Assembly (NCBI GenBank): GCA_947440875.1
Contig: CANETG010000013.1
Span: 1 to 20,792, forward strand
From: Bacteriovoracaceae bacterium
Lineage (GTDB): Bacteria; Bdellovibrionota; Bacteriovoracia; Bacteriovoracales; Bacteriovoracaceae
Reading direction: 5' to 3'
Length of the DNA stretch: 20,792 nt
This document shows, one piece after another, positions 14,580 to 20,792 of the stretch. How positions within the stretch are numbered: position 1 is the first letter of the stretch; the number at the start of each line of letters is the position of its first letter. The notes below the pieces were generated by a model. The model did no database searches, was not told the origin of the DNA, and saw only the letters and a list, made by a program, of their open reading frames with translations. A program made the position numbers and the translations under genes.

Positions 14580-16286
14580 ATGATTCAACAATTAAGTCCT
14601 ATGAAAGAACTGAATCCAGTTCTTGTTCGTCTCTTCAAAAAAAGAGGCATCTCTCCTGCTGAGGTCGACAACATTCTGTCCTGGAACTTAAAAGACATTC
14701 CCGTACTCACTGACATGATTGATTTGAGTCTGGCTTCAGAGCGCCTCATTCGTGCGATCGAAGAAGGAGAAAAAATTGGTGTCTACGGTGACTACGATGT
14801 GGACGGAACGACATCGTGCGCTTTGTTGTGGCATTTCTTTGCGATGACGGGAACTGAGGTCGAAGTTTTCCAACCGAGCCGCTTCGTCGAAGGCTACGGT
14901 GTTCATCCGTCATCGATTGAAGCGGCCCTTGAAAAAAATGTGAAAGTTCTCATCACAGTCGATTGCGGAATTTCAAACTGCGCCACTGCTGATTACGCCA
15001 AAGAAAAAGGTGTGGATCTTATCATTACGGATCATCACAAGGATGCTGCTCCTCATATCCCGCGTGCGTACGCGGTGATTAACCCCAATCGTCGTGATGA
15101 AAAAGATTCTGATCTTAAAACACTGGCCGGTGTCGGCGTCGCTTTTGCTCTGGCCCTGCAAATAAAAAATGACCTGGCACTTAAGGGGATTGATATTCCG
15201 ACTCTCTATCCCCTTCTGCAATTTGTGGCGATCGGAACGATTTCCGATCTCGCGCGCATGAGTGCACTTAATCTTCGTCTCACAAGACATGGGTTAAAAC
15301 AGATTCCTCAGTCCCAGTATCCGGGAGTGCGCGCGTTCTTTACTCCGGAAGAACTCAAGGCCAGCACCGTTTCTTCTGAAAGAATTGCGTTCCATGTGGG
15401 GCCACATATTAATTCCAAAGGCCGCTTAGATCATCCGGAACGCGCGATGAAACTTCTCATCGCTGGGGACGCCACTGAAGCACTGGAACACTTCACTCAT
15501 CTCGAGGTCGCCAATCGCGATCGGCGTGTGATCCAAGCGGAAGTTTTTTTAGAAGCAAAAAAAGACGTCATCGCAGGACTTTCCGGGGCTGAACTTCTCA
15601 TCAACGTCATGTATCGACCTGAATGGCATGAAGGTGTGATCGGAATCGTCGCTTCAAAACTTGTAGAAACTTTTGAAGTGCCCGCCGTCGTTTTCACTGA
15701 CTCTGAAGAAGAGGGAGTCATCAAAGCGTCTGCGCGCACCGCTGGAGAGCTGAGTATTTTTGAACTCCTCGAAAGCTGTAAAGATCTTTTCATTAAGTTT
15801 GGTGGTCACAAAGCGGCAGCAGGGCTATCGATGAAAAAAGAAAACTTCCCGGAGTTTAAACTTCGCATGATGGAATACCTCAAGGGAATTCCCGCACCTC
15901 TGCGGACAAAAACACGGAGCTTTGACGTCGAACTCGGGATCGAAGAAGTGACCGCCAATCTGGTGAAAGATCTTGATCGGCTCGAGCCCTGGGGCCCGGG
16001 TCATGAGCGCCCCGTTTTCCGGATGAAGAACGCTGTGATCCAGTCTTATAAAATCATGAAAGATGCCCACGTCCGTTGGACCTTCACGAGTGCCAATAAG
16101 AAAGTTTCAGTCCAAGGGATTAGTTTTAATTATCTCGGGAAATGGAATGAGATGAGCCCCGAAGAGCTCTTTGATCTTCAAGGGAAATCTGGACTCACGG
16201 TCCAGTTCACTTTAGGAGTCAATAAGTTCAACGGGAACGAAACGATTCAACTCATGGTGGATAAAGTTATTCCGGGACAAGTCTGA
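14580..16286 (+). CDS. recJ: RecJ single-stranded-DNA-specific 5'-3' exonuclease
   Basis: A 568-aa DHH/DHHA1-family nuclease used in recombination, mismatch and base-excision repair, acting on 5' single-stranded ends. Motifs in order: GDYDVDGTTS (70-79, motif I), TVDCGIS (126-132), DHHK (151-154, the DHH motif), GVGVAFALALQ, the motif V region GPHINSKGRLDHP, the DHHA1 motif FGGHKAAAGLSM (about 407-418), and a C-terminal OB-like domain with LEPWGPGHERPVF. Length is normal. The start ATG at 14580 has no evident ribosome binding site, nor does the next in-frame ATG (residue 8), so the exact start is uncertain. A miniature transposable element begins 15 bp after its stop, leaving the reading frame intact. 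Confidence 0.95.
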   Translation: MIQQLSPMKELNPVLVRLFKKRGISPAEVDNILSWNLKDIPVLTDMIDLSLASERLIRAIEEGEKIGVYGDYDVDGTTSCALLWHFFAMTGTEVEVFQPSRFVEGYGVHPSSIEAALEKNVKVLITVDCGISNCATADYAKEKGVDLIITDHHKDAAPHIPRAYAVINPNRRDEKDSDLKTLAGVGVAFALALQIKNDLALKGIDIPTLYPLLQFVAIGTISDLARMSALNLRLTRHGLKQIPQSQYPGVRAFFTPEELKASTVSSERIAFHVGPHINSKGRLDHPERAMKLLIAGDATEALEHFTHLEVANRDRRVIQAEVFLEAKKDVIAGLSGAELLINVMYRPEWHEGVIGIVASKLVETFEVPAVVFTDSEEEGVIKASARTAGELSIFELLESCKDLFIKFGGHKAAAGLSMKKENFPEFKLRMMEYLKGIPAPLRTKTRSFDVELGIEEVTANLVKDLDRLEPWGPGHERPVFRMKNAVIQSYKIMKDAHVRWTFTSANKKVSVQGISFNYLGKWNEMSPEELFDLQGKSGLTVQFTLGVNKFNGNETIQLMVDKVIPGQV

Positions 16287-16300
16287 TTTAAATTTCTTAA

Positions 16301-16506
16301 AACTGCCCTACTTGAATGGTGTTGGGTAAATCATTATTTCCCAGAGAATTGAAATCTTATCTTAGAGATAGATTGAAAACTCGTCATTTCAAGATTGAAT
16401 TTCCCAAGAAGCGTTTAAGTGCCGTCGATTAAAATGACTAAGATATTGAATTTTATTCGCTAATTTCTGGGGAAAGCTTATTCAACACCACTATAGTAGG
16501 GCAGTT
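16301..16506. mobile_element. Miniature inverted-repeat transposable element (MITE), about 206 bp
   Basis: The ends AACTGCCCTACT (16301-16312) and its inverse at 16495-16506 are identical; after 4 differing bases the next 8 (TGGTGTTG) also match, and looser similarity runs on to roughly 45 bp with a gap. The interior is AT-rich and has no open frame. TTAA occurs at 16297-16300 and 16505-16508 and may be a target duplication, though the exact borders are off by two bases. The same terminal sequence AACTGCCCTACTT starts an insertion sequence at 20509, which could supply transposase. Confidence 0.85.
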
Positions 16507-16522
16507 AAGAATTTTAATGATG

Positions 16523-16570
16523 AAAAAAGGGCCCAATTCTCCTGGAATTATTCCAAAGGAGAATCAGGCC
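16523..16570 (-). terminator. Terminator of the minus-strand cyclophilin operon
   Basis: On the minus strand a long interrupted hairpin GGCC-CTGA-type/ATTCTCCT/GGAAT pairs with ATTCC/AGGAGAAT/GGCC (16529-16570) and is followed by CCTTTTTTC (T6 at 16528-16523). It begins about 10 bp after the ppi stop codon. The plus-strand side lacks a T tract, so it is probably one-directional. Confidence 0.88.
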
Positions 16571-16579
16571 TGAGAGAGA

Positions 16580-17119
16580 TTACTTCCGAACGATTTCGAC
16601 GTGATTAATGACAACATCCGTTTTCGGACGATCCATCGCACCCGTGGGAGTGTCACCGATCTTCTTGATGACATCGAGACCTTTGACCACTTTTCCGAAA
16701 ACGGTGTGGCGACCATCAAGATGCGGAGTTGCTCCGAGAGTGATGAAGAATTGCGAGCCGTTTGTTCCGGGACCTGCATTGGCCATCGAGAGAATGCCTT
16801 CGCCCGAGTGACGAAGATCGCGTACGAACTCATCTTGGAATCTGTAACCAGGACCGCCGCGGCCTGAACCTTCGGGGCATCCCCCTTGGATCATGAATCC
16901 ACGGATCACGCGGTGAAAGACCAGACCGTCGTAGAAGTTTCCTTCTTTCGAAGTTTTTTGTCTGCCTTCAGCAAGGTTCACAAAATTCCAACACGTTTCC
17001 GGAGCTTCTTTATGAAAGAGCTCAATTTCAAAATCACCCATCGTCGTTTTAAAAACTGCGGCCAGTCCTTGAACTTCTTCTTTGTGGGCCACTTTTTCGT
17101 TCTTCATCGTTCCAAACAT
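16580..17119 (-). CDS. Cyclophilin-type peptidyl-prolyl cis-trans isomerase
   Basis: A 179-aa cytoplasmic cyclophilin that catalyses proline isomerisation during protein folding. Core motifs: VFKTTMGDFEIELF, APETCWNFVNLAEG, the active-site FHRVIRGFMIQGG (catalytic Arg), GSGRGGPGYRFQDE, MANAGPGTNGSQFFIT and HLDGRHTVFGKV. No signal peptide is visible, in keeping with a PpiB-like cytosolic form. I place the start at ATG 17119-17117 because the ribosome binding site AAGGAG (17130-17125) lies 5 nt upstream; the longer GTG start at 17125 would overlap that site. The stop codon of the upstream lipoprotein gene (17131-17129) overlaps the same AAGGAG, so translation is probably coupled. A strong terminator follows. 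Confidence 0.94.
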   Translation of the reverse strand: MFGTMKNEKVAHKEEVQGLAAVFKTTMGDFEIELFHKEAPETCWNFVNLAEGRQKTSKEGNFYDGLVFHRVIRGFMIQGGCPEGSGRGGPGYRFQDEFVRDLRHSGEGILSMANAGPGTNGSQFFITLGATPHLDGRHTVFGKVVKGLDVIKKIGDTPTGAMDRPKTDVVINHVEIVRK

Positions 17120-17130
17120 CGGCACTCCTT
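17120..17130 (-). promoter_or_regulatory. Ribosome binding site that fixes the cyclophilin start
   Basis: AAGGAG at 17130-17125 sits 5 nt before ATG 17119 and overlaps both the upstream TAA stop and the alternative GTG, which argues against the GTG start and for translational coupling with the lipoprotein gene. Confidence 0.8.
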
Positions 17131-17860
17131 ATTCAGTGATAATTTCTGTGGGATAAAGATCTGTGCTTTCTGGATGAATCACATTGATCTTTAACTCACG
17201 GTTAACAAGTTTTTTTATTTCTAATCTTAGTCGAGGCTTCAACTTCAGGTCGTTGGCGTAGGGATTCAACCACTCCGCGGAGAGAAGATAAAATCCCACT
17301 TGATCGAGATTTTGCTCCGAGAGCCAGTTGGAAAGATTTTGTTTTGAAAAGCACGCCGAAAAAACAATCGGGAGTCGTTGATCGAACTTCCCTGCTTTTG
17401 CCATTTTTTTGAGGTCATCAATTTTATTTTCAGCGATGAAGCCGTCGACCCAAATGACGTCGACTTCTTTGACGTCGGGGAGCTTGAACTGTCGGACTCC
17501 GCCTCTGACCTGCTCGAGTGTGTTGGCAAAGAAGCTCGCCTCTTCAACCGGCTTAAGAAAACGAACCGTCGTCGAGCGGAAATAGGATTCGAGCCGATCA
17601 TTGTACTGCGCCTGGAGTTCAATCATCTCGGGATAGGTCATTTGATAATTGGCGGCGATCTTAGCGAAATCCATGTAGTGAAATGAAGACGACTTAAAAC
17701 ATCTTCCGGAGGGAGAACTGTTGGCCCAATTAGGGAGTTCAGGGAGAAAGAACTGCTCCACACCGGATGTCCGGTAAGAAGTGTCCTCGATGTCCCGCTT
17801 CACTTCACTGCCGCCGCAGCTAATGAGAGTCAGTAGGGCTGAATAAAGTAAAAATTTCAT
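17129..17860 (-). CDS. Lipoprotein of unknown function
   Basis: A 243-aa protein with a type II signal peptide: basic start MKF, hydrophobic stretch and lipobox LISC (Cys15), then GG. It should be anchored to an envelope membrane. The remainder has no motif I can name. Features are NWANSSPSGRCF (about 45-55), a helical middle (YPEMIELQAQYNDRLESYF), and a later alternation of strands and helices (VDVIWVDGFIA, LPIVFSACFS, VGFYLLSAEWL), which suggests an alpha/beta domain. A conserved-looking pair of cysteines (CF at about 54 and CF about 167) may matter. AAAGG lies 8 nt before the ATG. Its start lies 41 nt inside the end of the upstream Rossmann-fold gene, so the two are co-transcribed and probably coupled. 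Confidence 0.82.
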   Translation of the reverse strand: MKFLLYSALLTLISCGGSEVKRDIEDTSYRTSGVEQFFLPELPNWANSSPSGRCFKSSSFHYMDFAKIAANYQMTYPEMIELQAQYNDRLESYFRSTTVRFLKPVEEASFFANTLEQVRGGVRQFKLPDVKEVDVIWVDGFIAENKIDDLKKMAKAGKFDQRLPIVFSACFSKQNLSNWLSEQNLDQVGFYLLSAEWLNPYANDLKLKPRLRLEIKKLVNRELKINVIHPESTDLYPTEIITE

Positions 17861-19082
17861 TTTCTATGCCTTTCAAATTTTCAAGATCTGTCTCCCACGC
17901 ACCCAGCACATTCGGGAAGGCAGGTATGATATCAAAAAAGCCCCGCTCCAGAATCCGGAGACTCGGAGTCACATTTTTTTTCACCGGATCGATGGCCACG
18001 AAAATGCGGTCCACTCCGACGGTTTTGAGATCGAGTAAATTATTCATCGGATGTTTTTTGCCGGTACGGAAATCGGGATGCTCCAGAGTCATGAAAAGGC
18101 GCTTCCGATCGATGAGTTCATCCACCGCCGAAACGTTGTGGCCGGAGAAGAAATTAAGCCGTGGAACGGGTTCGGTCGGGCGAGGATACTTCACGCGGAT
18201 AAAATCATCCATCTCCTGCCAATCACGGAGTTTTATCTCGAACTTCTCTATTTCCTGGGCCAGATCTTTTTCCATCACATCGAGAATACTTTCAATTTTA
18301 GTTCTAACTTCCGGAGTCGCGACTTCTAGGAAATTTTTAAATGGCTCAGCTTCAGTTGAGATGATGAACACATTCATGCGCGGATCTTTCATCCAGTTTT
18401 CTAAATGAGTGAGGACTTCAGCCGAGAGCGCTCCGGATCCCACTAGAGCGATCTCGCGATCATTTTCTTGCGGCAATAATTTGAGTGCCGCCAGACCGTA
18501 GATCACTTTCTCAGGATTAATTCTTTTCTCGCCGAGGGCCCGACCATTCACCGCCATGGTTTTTGTTTCCACCGGATACCGGCAGTCCACTACGACATCG
18601 AAGTCTTCGTACATCTCAAGACTCGACTGGAGTGAGCCCATGAATTCTTCAGAGAGACGCTGATAGAGTTCGGGATTGGTTATTTTTTGCTGCTCAATAA
18701 ATTCGTGCGGATTCATTTCATGGATAACGCGGAAGAGATCAGTGAAGCGAGTCTTGCCGTCGATTTCTTCGGCGGGGCCTAAAAATCTTTTGGTGACCGA
18801 AACAACATCATAGTCTTTGACGATCTGATGCTGACGAAGAAAGTTCAGCAGTGGTTTTTGATAATTCTCTTTCCATTCTTCCCAGCTGCCAGATTTTTTG
18901 AGGGCAACACCGGCTTCAATCAGAGTTCGTTTTCCTAAATGATCCGTAAAAGCATCTTCGGAAGCATTCCATGCGATCGGTGCATCGGTGCCAGCGAACA
19001 AAGTAAGACTGGCCCCATGGAAATGGAAACGGAGTGCGGCGAGAAGAGCAATAGGAGAAGAACCCAGAATGGCGAGCTTCAT
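17820..19082 (-). CDS. Rossmann-fold (FAD/NAD-binding-like) protein, unknown substrate
   Basis: A 420-aa protein with two dinucleotide-fold signatures: MKLAILGSSPIALLAALRF (GxxxxA variant of the GxGxxG loop, 7-12) with a strand SLTLFAG after it, and IALVGSGALSAEVL (211-224). A third strand-like piece DFDVVVDCRYP lies between. Near the C-terminus GFFDIIPAFPNVLGAW recalls the closing segment of FAD/NAD(P) oxidoreductases. The layout resembles that superfamily, but the first glycine loop is degenerate (GSSPIA) and no redox cysteine pair or catalytic residue is recognisable, so it may have lost or changed activity. It overlaps the downstream lipoprotein gene by 41 nt. Its ribosome binding site GGAGG is buried in the hairpin at 19087-19109. 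I do not recognise the family. Confidence 0.78.
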   Translation of the reverse strand: MKLAILGSSPIALLAALRFHFHGASLTLFAGTDAPIAWNASEDAFTDHLGKRTLIEAGVALKKSGSWEEWKENYQKPLLNFLRQHQIVKDYDVVSVTKRFLGPAEEIDGKTRFTDLFRVIHEMNPHEFIEQQKITNPELYQRLSEEFMGSLQSSLEMYEDFDVVVDCRYPVETKTMAVNGRALGEKRINPEKVIYGLAALKLLPQENDREIALVGSGALSAEVLTHLENWMKDPRMNVFIISTEAEPFKNFLEVATPEVRTKIESILDVMEKDLAQEIEKFEIKLRDWQEMDDFIRVKYPRPTEPVPRLNFFSGHNVSAVDELIDRKRLFMTLEHPDFRTGKKHPMNNLLDLKTVGVDRIFVAIDPVKKNVTPSLRILERGFFDIIPAFPNVLGAWETDLENLKGIENEIFTLFSPTDSH

Positions 19083-19109
19083 AAAACAAGGCCTCCAGTG
19101 GAGGCCTTG
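19083..19109 (-). terminator. Terminator of the PilZ gene that also hides the next gene's ribosome binding site
   Basis: CAAGGCCTCC (19087-19096), loop AGT, GGAGGCCTTG (19100-19109): a perfect 10-bp stem with TTTT (19086-19083) after it on the minus strand. The 3' arm supplies GGAGG (19096-19092), 9 nt before the ATG at 19082. It therefore looks both like an intrinsic terminator of the PilZ gene and like a structure blocking translation of the Rossmann-fold gene in read-through RNA. Confidence 0.8.
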
Positions 19110-19135
19110 AGTGTAACAAAAATATCTTTATAGGT

Positions 19136-19597
19136 TTAGAAGAAAAGGACTTTCTGTTCACCCTTATCGACGCACGAGTACTCAGCGTACTGGTACATGA
19201 ATTCGGTAAACGAGGCCAATGCCTTGTAGCTTGGAAGTGTCGTGTCGAAAACACCACCCAAGTGCAGCCACGCGTTGCCATCACGGTCAATGTATTCAGA
19301 AGCATGACGAATAGTCACCACTGCTGGAAGGTATGTGCCCTTAGTAAAAAAGAGTTTAAGCGTAATCTCTTTCCCATCTTTGAATTGGTTTTTCGCTTTC
19401 AATGTGAACGGCATTTGGAGCTTACAGCCGTCTTTGGAGATGTCCAAAAATTTGATCGGAAAGCCCGCGCCCTGGTCGTCCACCACTGTTTCCACACCAA
19501 GGAAGTCTTGAAAAACAACGCGTTCAAAAGTTCTTCGCTTCTGCTCGATGCTCTTCATTCTCTTCTCATTAAAATCGACGACTTTTTTGTCAGACAT
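19136..19597 (-). CDS. PilZ-domain protein (predicted c-di-GMP receptor)
   Basis: A 153-aa single-domain protein. The PilZ signature is complete: the RxxxR arm (R-T-F-E-R within QKRRTFERV, about 22-27) and the DxSxxG motif DISKDGCKL about 25 residues later (about 52-60), followed by a six-stranded barrel pattern ending WLHLGGVF. PilZ proteins bind cyclic di-GMP and control motility, surface polymers or predation-related gliding in related bacteria. No output domain is fused, so it must act through a partner. A good GAGGAG site precedes the ATG. The leader carries a 7-bp hairpin overlapping a sigma28-like -10 sequence; a terminator follows. Upstream murI is on the same strand but ends in a region with repeated CCTCTAA, so co-transcription is unclear. 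Confidence 0.9.
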   Translation of the reverse strand: MSDKKVVDFNEKRMKSIEQKRRTFERVVFQDFLGVETVVDDQGAGFPIKFLDISKDGCKLQMPFTLKAKNQFKDGKEITLKLFFTKGTYLPAVVTIRHASEYIDRDGNAWLHLGGVFDTTLPSYKALASFTEFMYQYAEYSCVDKGEQKVLFF

Positions 19598-19625
19598 GTG
19601 ATTCTCCTCGGCACGAAGGTGCTTA

Positions 19626-19643
19626 CCACCGACTTATCGGTGG
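19626..19643 (-). promoter_or_regulatory. Inverted repeat and sigma28-like -10 in the PilZ leader
   Basis: CCACCGA, loop CTTA, TCGGTGG (19626-19643) is a perfect 7-bp inverted repeat. On the minus strand the sequence ACCGATAA (19641-19634) matches 7 of 8 positions of the flagellar sigma28 (FliA) -10 box GCCGATAA. The matching -35 at 11-bp spacing (TCAGGGAT) is only fair. A second short hairpin (GCAC/GTGC, 19612-19623) follows before the ribosome binding site. Confidence 0.35.
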
Positions 19644-19679
19644 AAGGATTCAATCCCTGAGACTTCCTTAGAGGTTTTT

Positions 19680-20453
19680 TTAGAGGATAACTTTTTCCAG
19701 GGGGCCTAGTGTTTCCGGATACATCAGCTCTTTAGCGAGACGCTCAAAGTGATCAGTGACGTCGGTGATGCAAATCCGAATCTGTCGGGTACTCTGGTAT
19801 GTCACAAAATTGAGCGCTCTTAATTCAGTCGTTAAAACTTCACCCGACTCAACCAGATTCACATTCCCCAAGTACTTCCGAATGTCATCTGCGAGGACCG
19901 GATAATGAGTGCATCCGAGGATCACCGTTTCAATTTTTTCAGACTTCACTGTCTCGAGATAGCGTTTGATCACGAGATCGGTGATCTCGTTGTGAACGAC
20001 ACCCTCTTCGACGAGGGGAACGAAGAGCGGGCAAGCAATTTCTACCACACTCGTTTTCGGACTGAGAGCTTTAATTGTCTTCTCATAAGCGTGAGATCTG
20101 ATCGTCGCACTCGTTCCAAGAACAGCAATTTTATCTGTGCCGTTTTCAAGGGCGGCCCTCGCTCCAGGCTCAATCACATTCAAAAGTGGAATTCCCTCAA
20201 AAGATTTCTCCCCCAAATAAACTGTCGAAGCCGAGTTGCAGGCAATGACCATCGCCTTCACACCCTGATCTTTAAGAAAGCGCAGGATTTGGTCGCCGTA
20301 TTTGCGGATGGTTTCGGGAGATTTATTGCCGTAAGGAAGGCGGGCGATGTCGCCTAGATACACGAAGGATTCATGGGGGAAATTTTGTGCCAGCACTTTG
20401 AGGACAGTGAGACCGCCCAATCCTGAATCGAAGATGCCGATAGCTTTTTTCAT
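19680..20453 (-). CDS. murI: Glutamate racemase
   Basis: A 257-aa enzyme that makes D-glutamate for peptidoglycan. The Asp/Glu racemase signature is clear: GIFDSGLGGLTVL (6-18, with Asp9), LGDIARLPYGNKS, the first catalytic cysteine in VIACNSAS (Cys72), NVIEPGARAA, GTSATIRS, and the second catalytic cysteine in ILGCTHYP (Cys181). I chose ATG 20453-20451 (MKKAIGIFDSG), which starts directly at the domain; a GTG 18 nt upstream would add six residues. Neither has a ribosome binding site. The insertion-sequence end lies only about 55 bp upstream, so the murI promoter must lie in that short gap or come from the element. Confidence 0.95.
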   Translation of the reverse strand: MKKAIGIFDSGLGGLTVLKVLAQNFPHESFVYLGDIARLPYGNKSPETIRKYGDQILRFLKDQGVKAMVIACNSASTVYLGEKSFEGIPLLNVIEPGARAALENGTDKIAVLGTSATIRSHAYEKTIKALSPKTSVVEIACPLFVPLVEEGVVHNEITDLVIKRYLETVKSEKIETVILGCTHYPVLADDIRKYLGNVNLVESGEVLTTELRALNFVTYQSTRQIRICITDVTDHFERLAKELMYPETLGPLEKVIL

Positions 20454-20461
20454 GTGAAACA

Positions 20462-20490
20462 ATATTGCCACTTTGAGGGTTAACCGACAA
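20462..20490 (-). promoter_or_regulatory. Weak candidate promoter of murI, giving a leaderless message
   Basis: On the minus strand TTGTCG (20490-20485) and CAATAT (20467-20462) are 17 bp apart. Transcription would start almost at the ATG (20453), which would explain the missing ribosome binding site. The match is modest. The palindrome GGTTAACC (20478-20485) overlaps it. Confidence 0.28.
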
Positions 20491-20508
20491 CCAAACCTGG
20501 TAAATATA

Positions 20509-20526
20509 AACTGCCCTACTTAAGTG
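20509..20526. repeat. Terminal inverted repeat of an insertion sequence
   Basis: AACTGCCCTACTTAAGTG matches the left end of the MITE at 16301 (AACTGCCCTACTTGAATG) at 16 of 18 positions, the first 13 identical. The transposase reading frame ends 11 bp inside it, so this is the element's terminus beyond the transposase 3' end; the other end lies outside the window. Confidence 0.8.
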
Positions 20527-20536
20527 CGGCTGAGAC

Positions 20537-20792
20537 TTAACTCAGATATTCACTGTTATAGTAATTAATGAAGATCTCAAGATGCATTTGTAGCCTCTGG
20601 GGCTTCTTGGTCGTGCACCAGGTTTTGCGGATGAGTCGATTGATTCTTGCTCTCAGCATGGCGCAGGTATGATTCAGAATGAAAAGCGGATCATACCCCA
20701 GCTTCTTTAGTTCACCTTGACCAGCGATACAGCCTCGACCGCCCTTGAAGCGCTTGTACTCGCGGTTCGGAAGGTACTTTGCCACAAATTCC
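20537..20792 (-). CDS. Transposase, C-terminal part (continues past the window end)
   Basis: The frame is open to the window edge (about 84 residues visible, EFVAKYLPNREY at the edge); the GTG at 20785 is internal, not a start. The tail LRARINRLIRKTWCTTKKPQRLQMHLEIF with its basic helix and YYN ending resembles the C-terminal ends of IS1-like DDE transposases, whose tails read similarly (LRTRIKRLVRKT...), but the catalytic aspartates lie outside the window and I cannot fix the family. The stop codon lies within an IR CTGAG (20531-20535) / CTCAG (20542-20546 region) close to the element end. Position just inside a terminal repeat shared with the MITE supports the call. Confidence 0.78.
   Translation of the reverse strand, partial: EFVAKYLPNREYKRFKGGRGCIAGQGELKKLGYDPLFILNHTCAMLRARINRLIRKTWCTTKKPQRLQMHLEIFINYYNSEYLS

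Noticed and set aside
16529..16570. Terminator of recJ on the plus strand
   Set aside because: The hairpin has a T tract only on the minus-strand side; for recJ it would have A residues before and no T run after.
17866..18408. 180-codon plus-strand frame opposite the Rossmann-fold gene
   Set aside because: Arg/Ser-rich shadow without start signals.
19598..19679. Possible c-di-GMP riboswitch before the PilZ gene
   Set aside because: Only two short hairpins are present; the conserved GEMM core sequences are not seen and the leader is too short.

Overview
The window (about 20.8 kb, GC in the mid-40s % by eye) is ordinary, tightly packed bacterial chromosome. No rRNA, tRNA or CRISPR is visible. 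Gram-negative character is suggested by type II signal peptides on lipoproteins, AxA-type signal peptides and a PilZ (c-di-GMP) protein. The mix of a lipoprotein subtilase with a P-domain, a eukaryote-type NADP isocitrate dehydrogenase, a small zinc-ribbon protein next to recJ, and several unrecognised envelope proteins resembles the Bdellovibrio/Bacteriovorax group. That placement is an inference from gene style, not proven.

Layout. (1) 1-3419, minus strand: a translationally coupled operon of an FAD oxidoreductase with a C-terminal Rieske domain, then egtB, then egtD (cut by the window edge). This is an ergothioneine-type thiohistidine pathway with an unexpected redox partner. (2) 3707-6309, plus: a secreted lipoprotein subtilase overlapping by 4 bp a small membrane-anchored protein of unknown function. 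(3) 6408-7665, plus: icd with a plausible promoter and a clear terminator. (4) 7682-12915: a phosphate/polyphosphate island. ppx, a PhoD-like phosphatase and a 104-aa unknown run plus; ppk1 and a SixA-like phosphatase run minus and converge on them. The ppk1 upstream region has a good sigma70-type promoter whose -35 lies in an inverted repeat, plus a hairpin just before the start codon. (5) 13143-16286, plus: a coiled-coil, Gln/Met/Pro-rich probable secreted protein with a strong ribosome binding site and terminator, a zinc-ribbon mini-protein, and recJ. (6) 16301-16506: a miniature inverted-repeat element (MITE) inserted just after recJ. (7) 16523-19109, minus: a Rossmann/FAD-like protein, a lipoprotein and a cyclophilin, closed by a terminator. 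(8) 19136-20453, minus: a PilZ protein and murI. (9) 20509-end: the terminus and transposase C-terminus of an insertion sequence whose end matches the MITE.

The observations most worth a second look are the Rieske/FAD-egtB-egtD operon, the subtilase with its overlapping partner (it lacks a visible propeptide), the MITE/IS pair sharing the end AACTGCCCTACTT, the ppk1 control region, and a hairpin between the PilZ gene and its downstream neighbour that looks like both a terminator and a sequestered ribosome binding site. Functions were assigned by reading motifs by eye; no database search was run.
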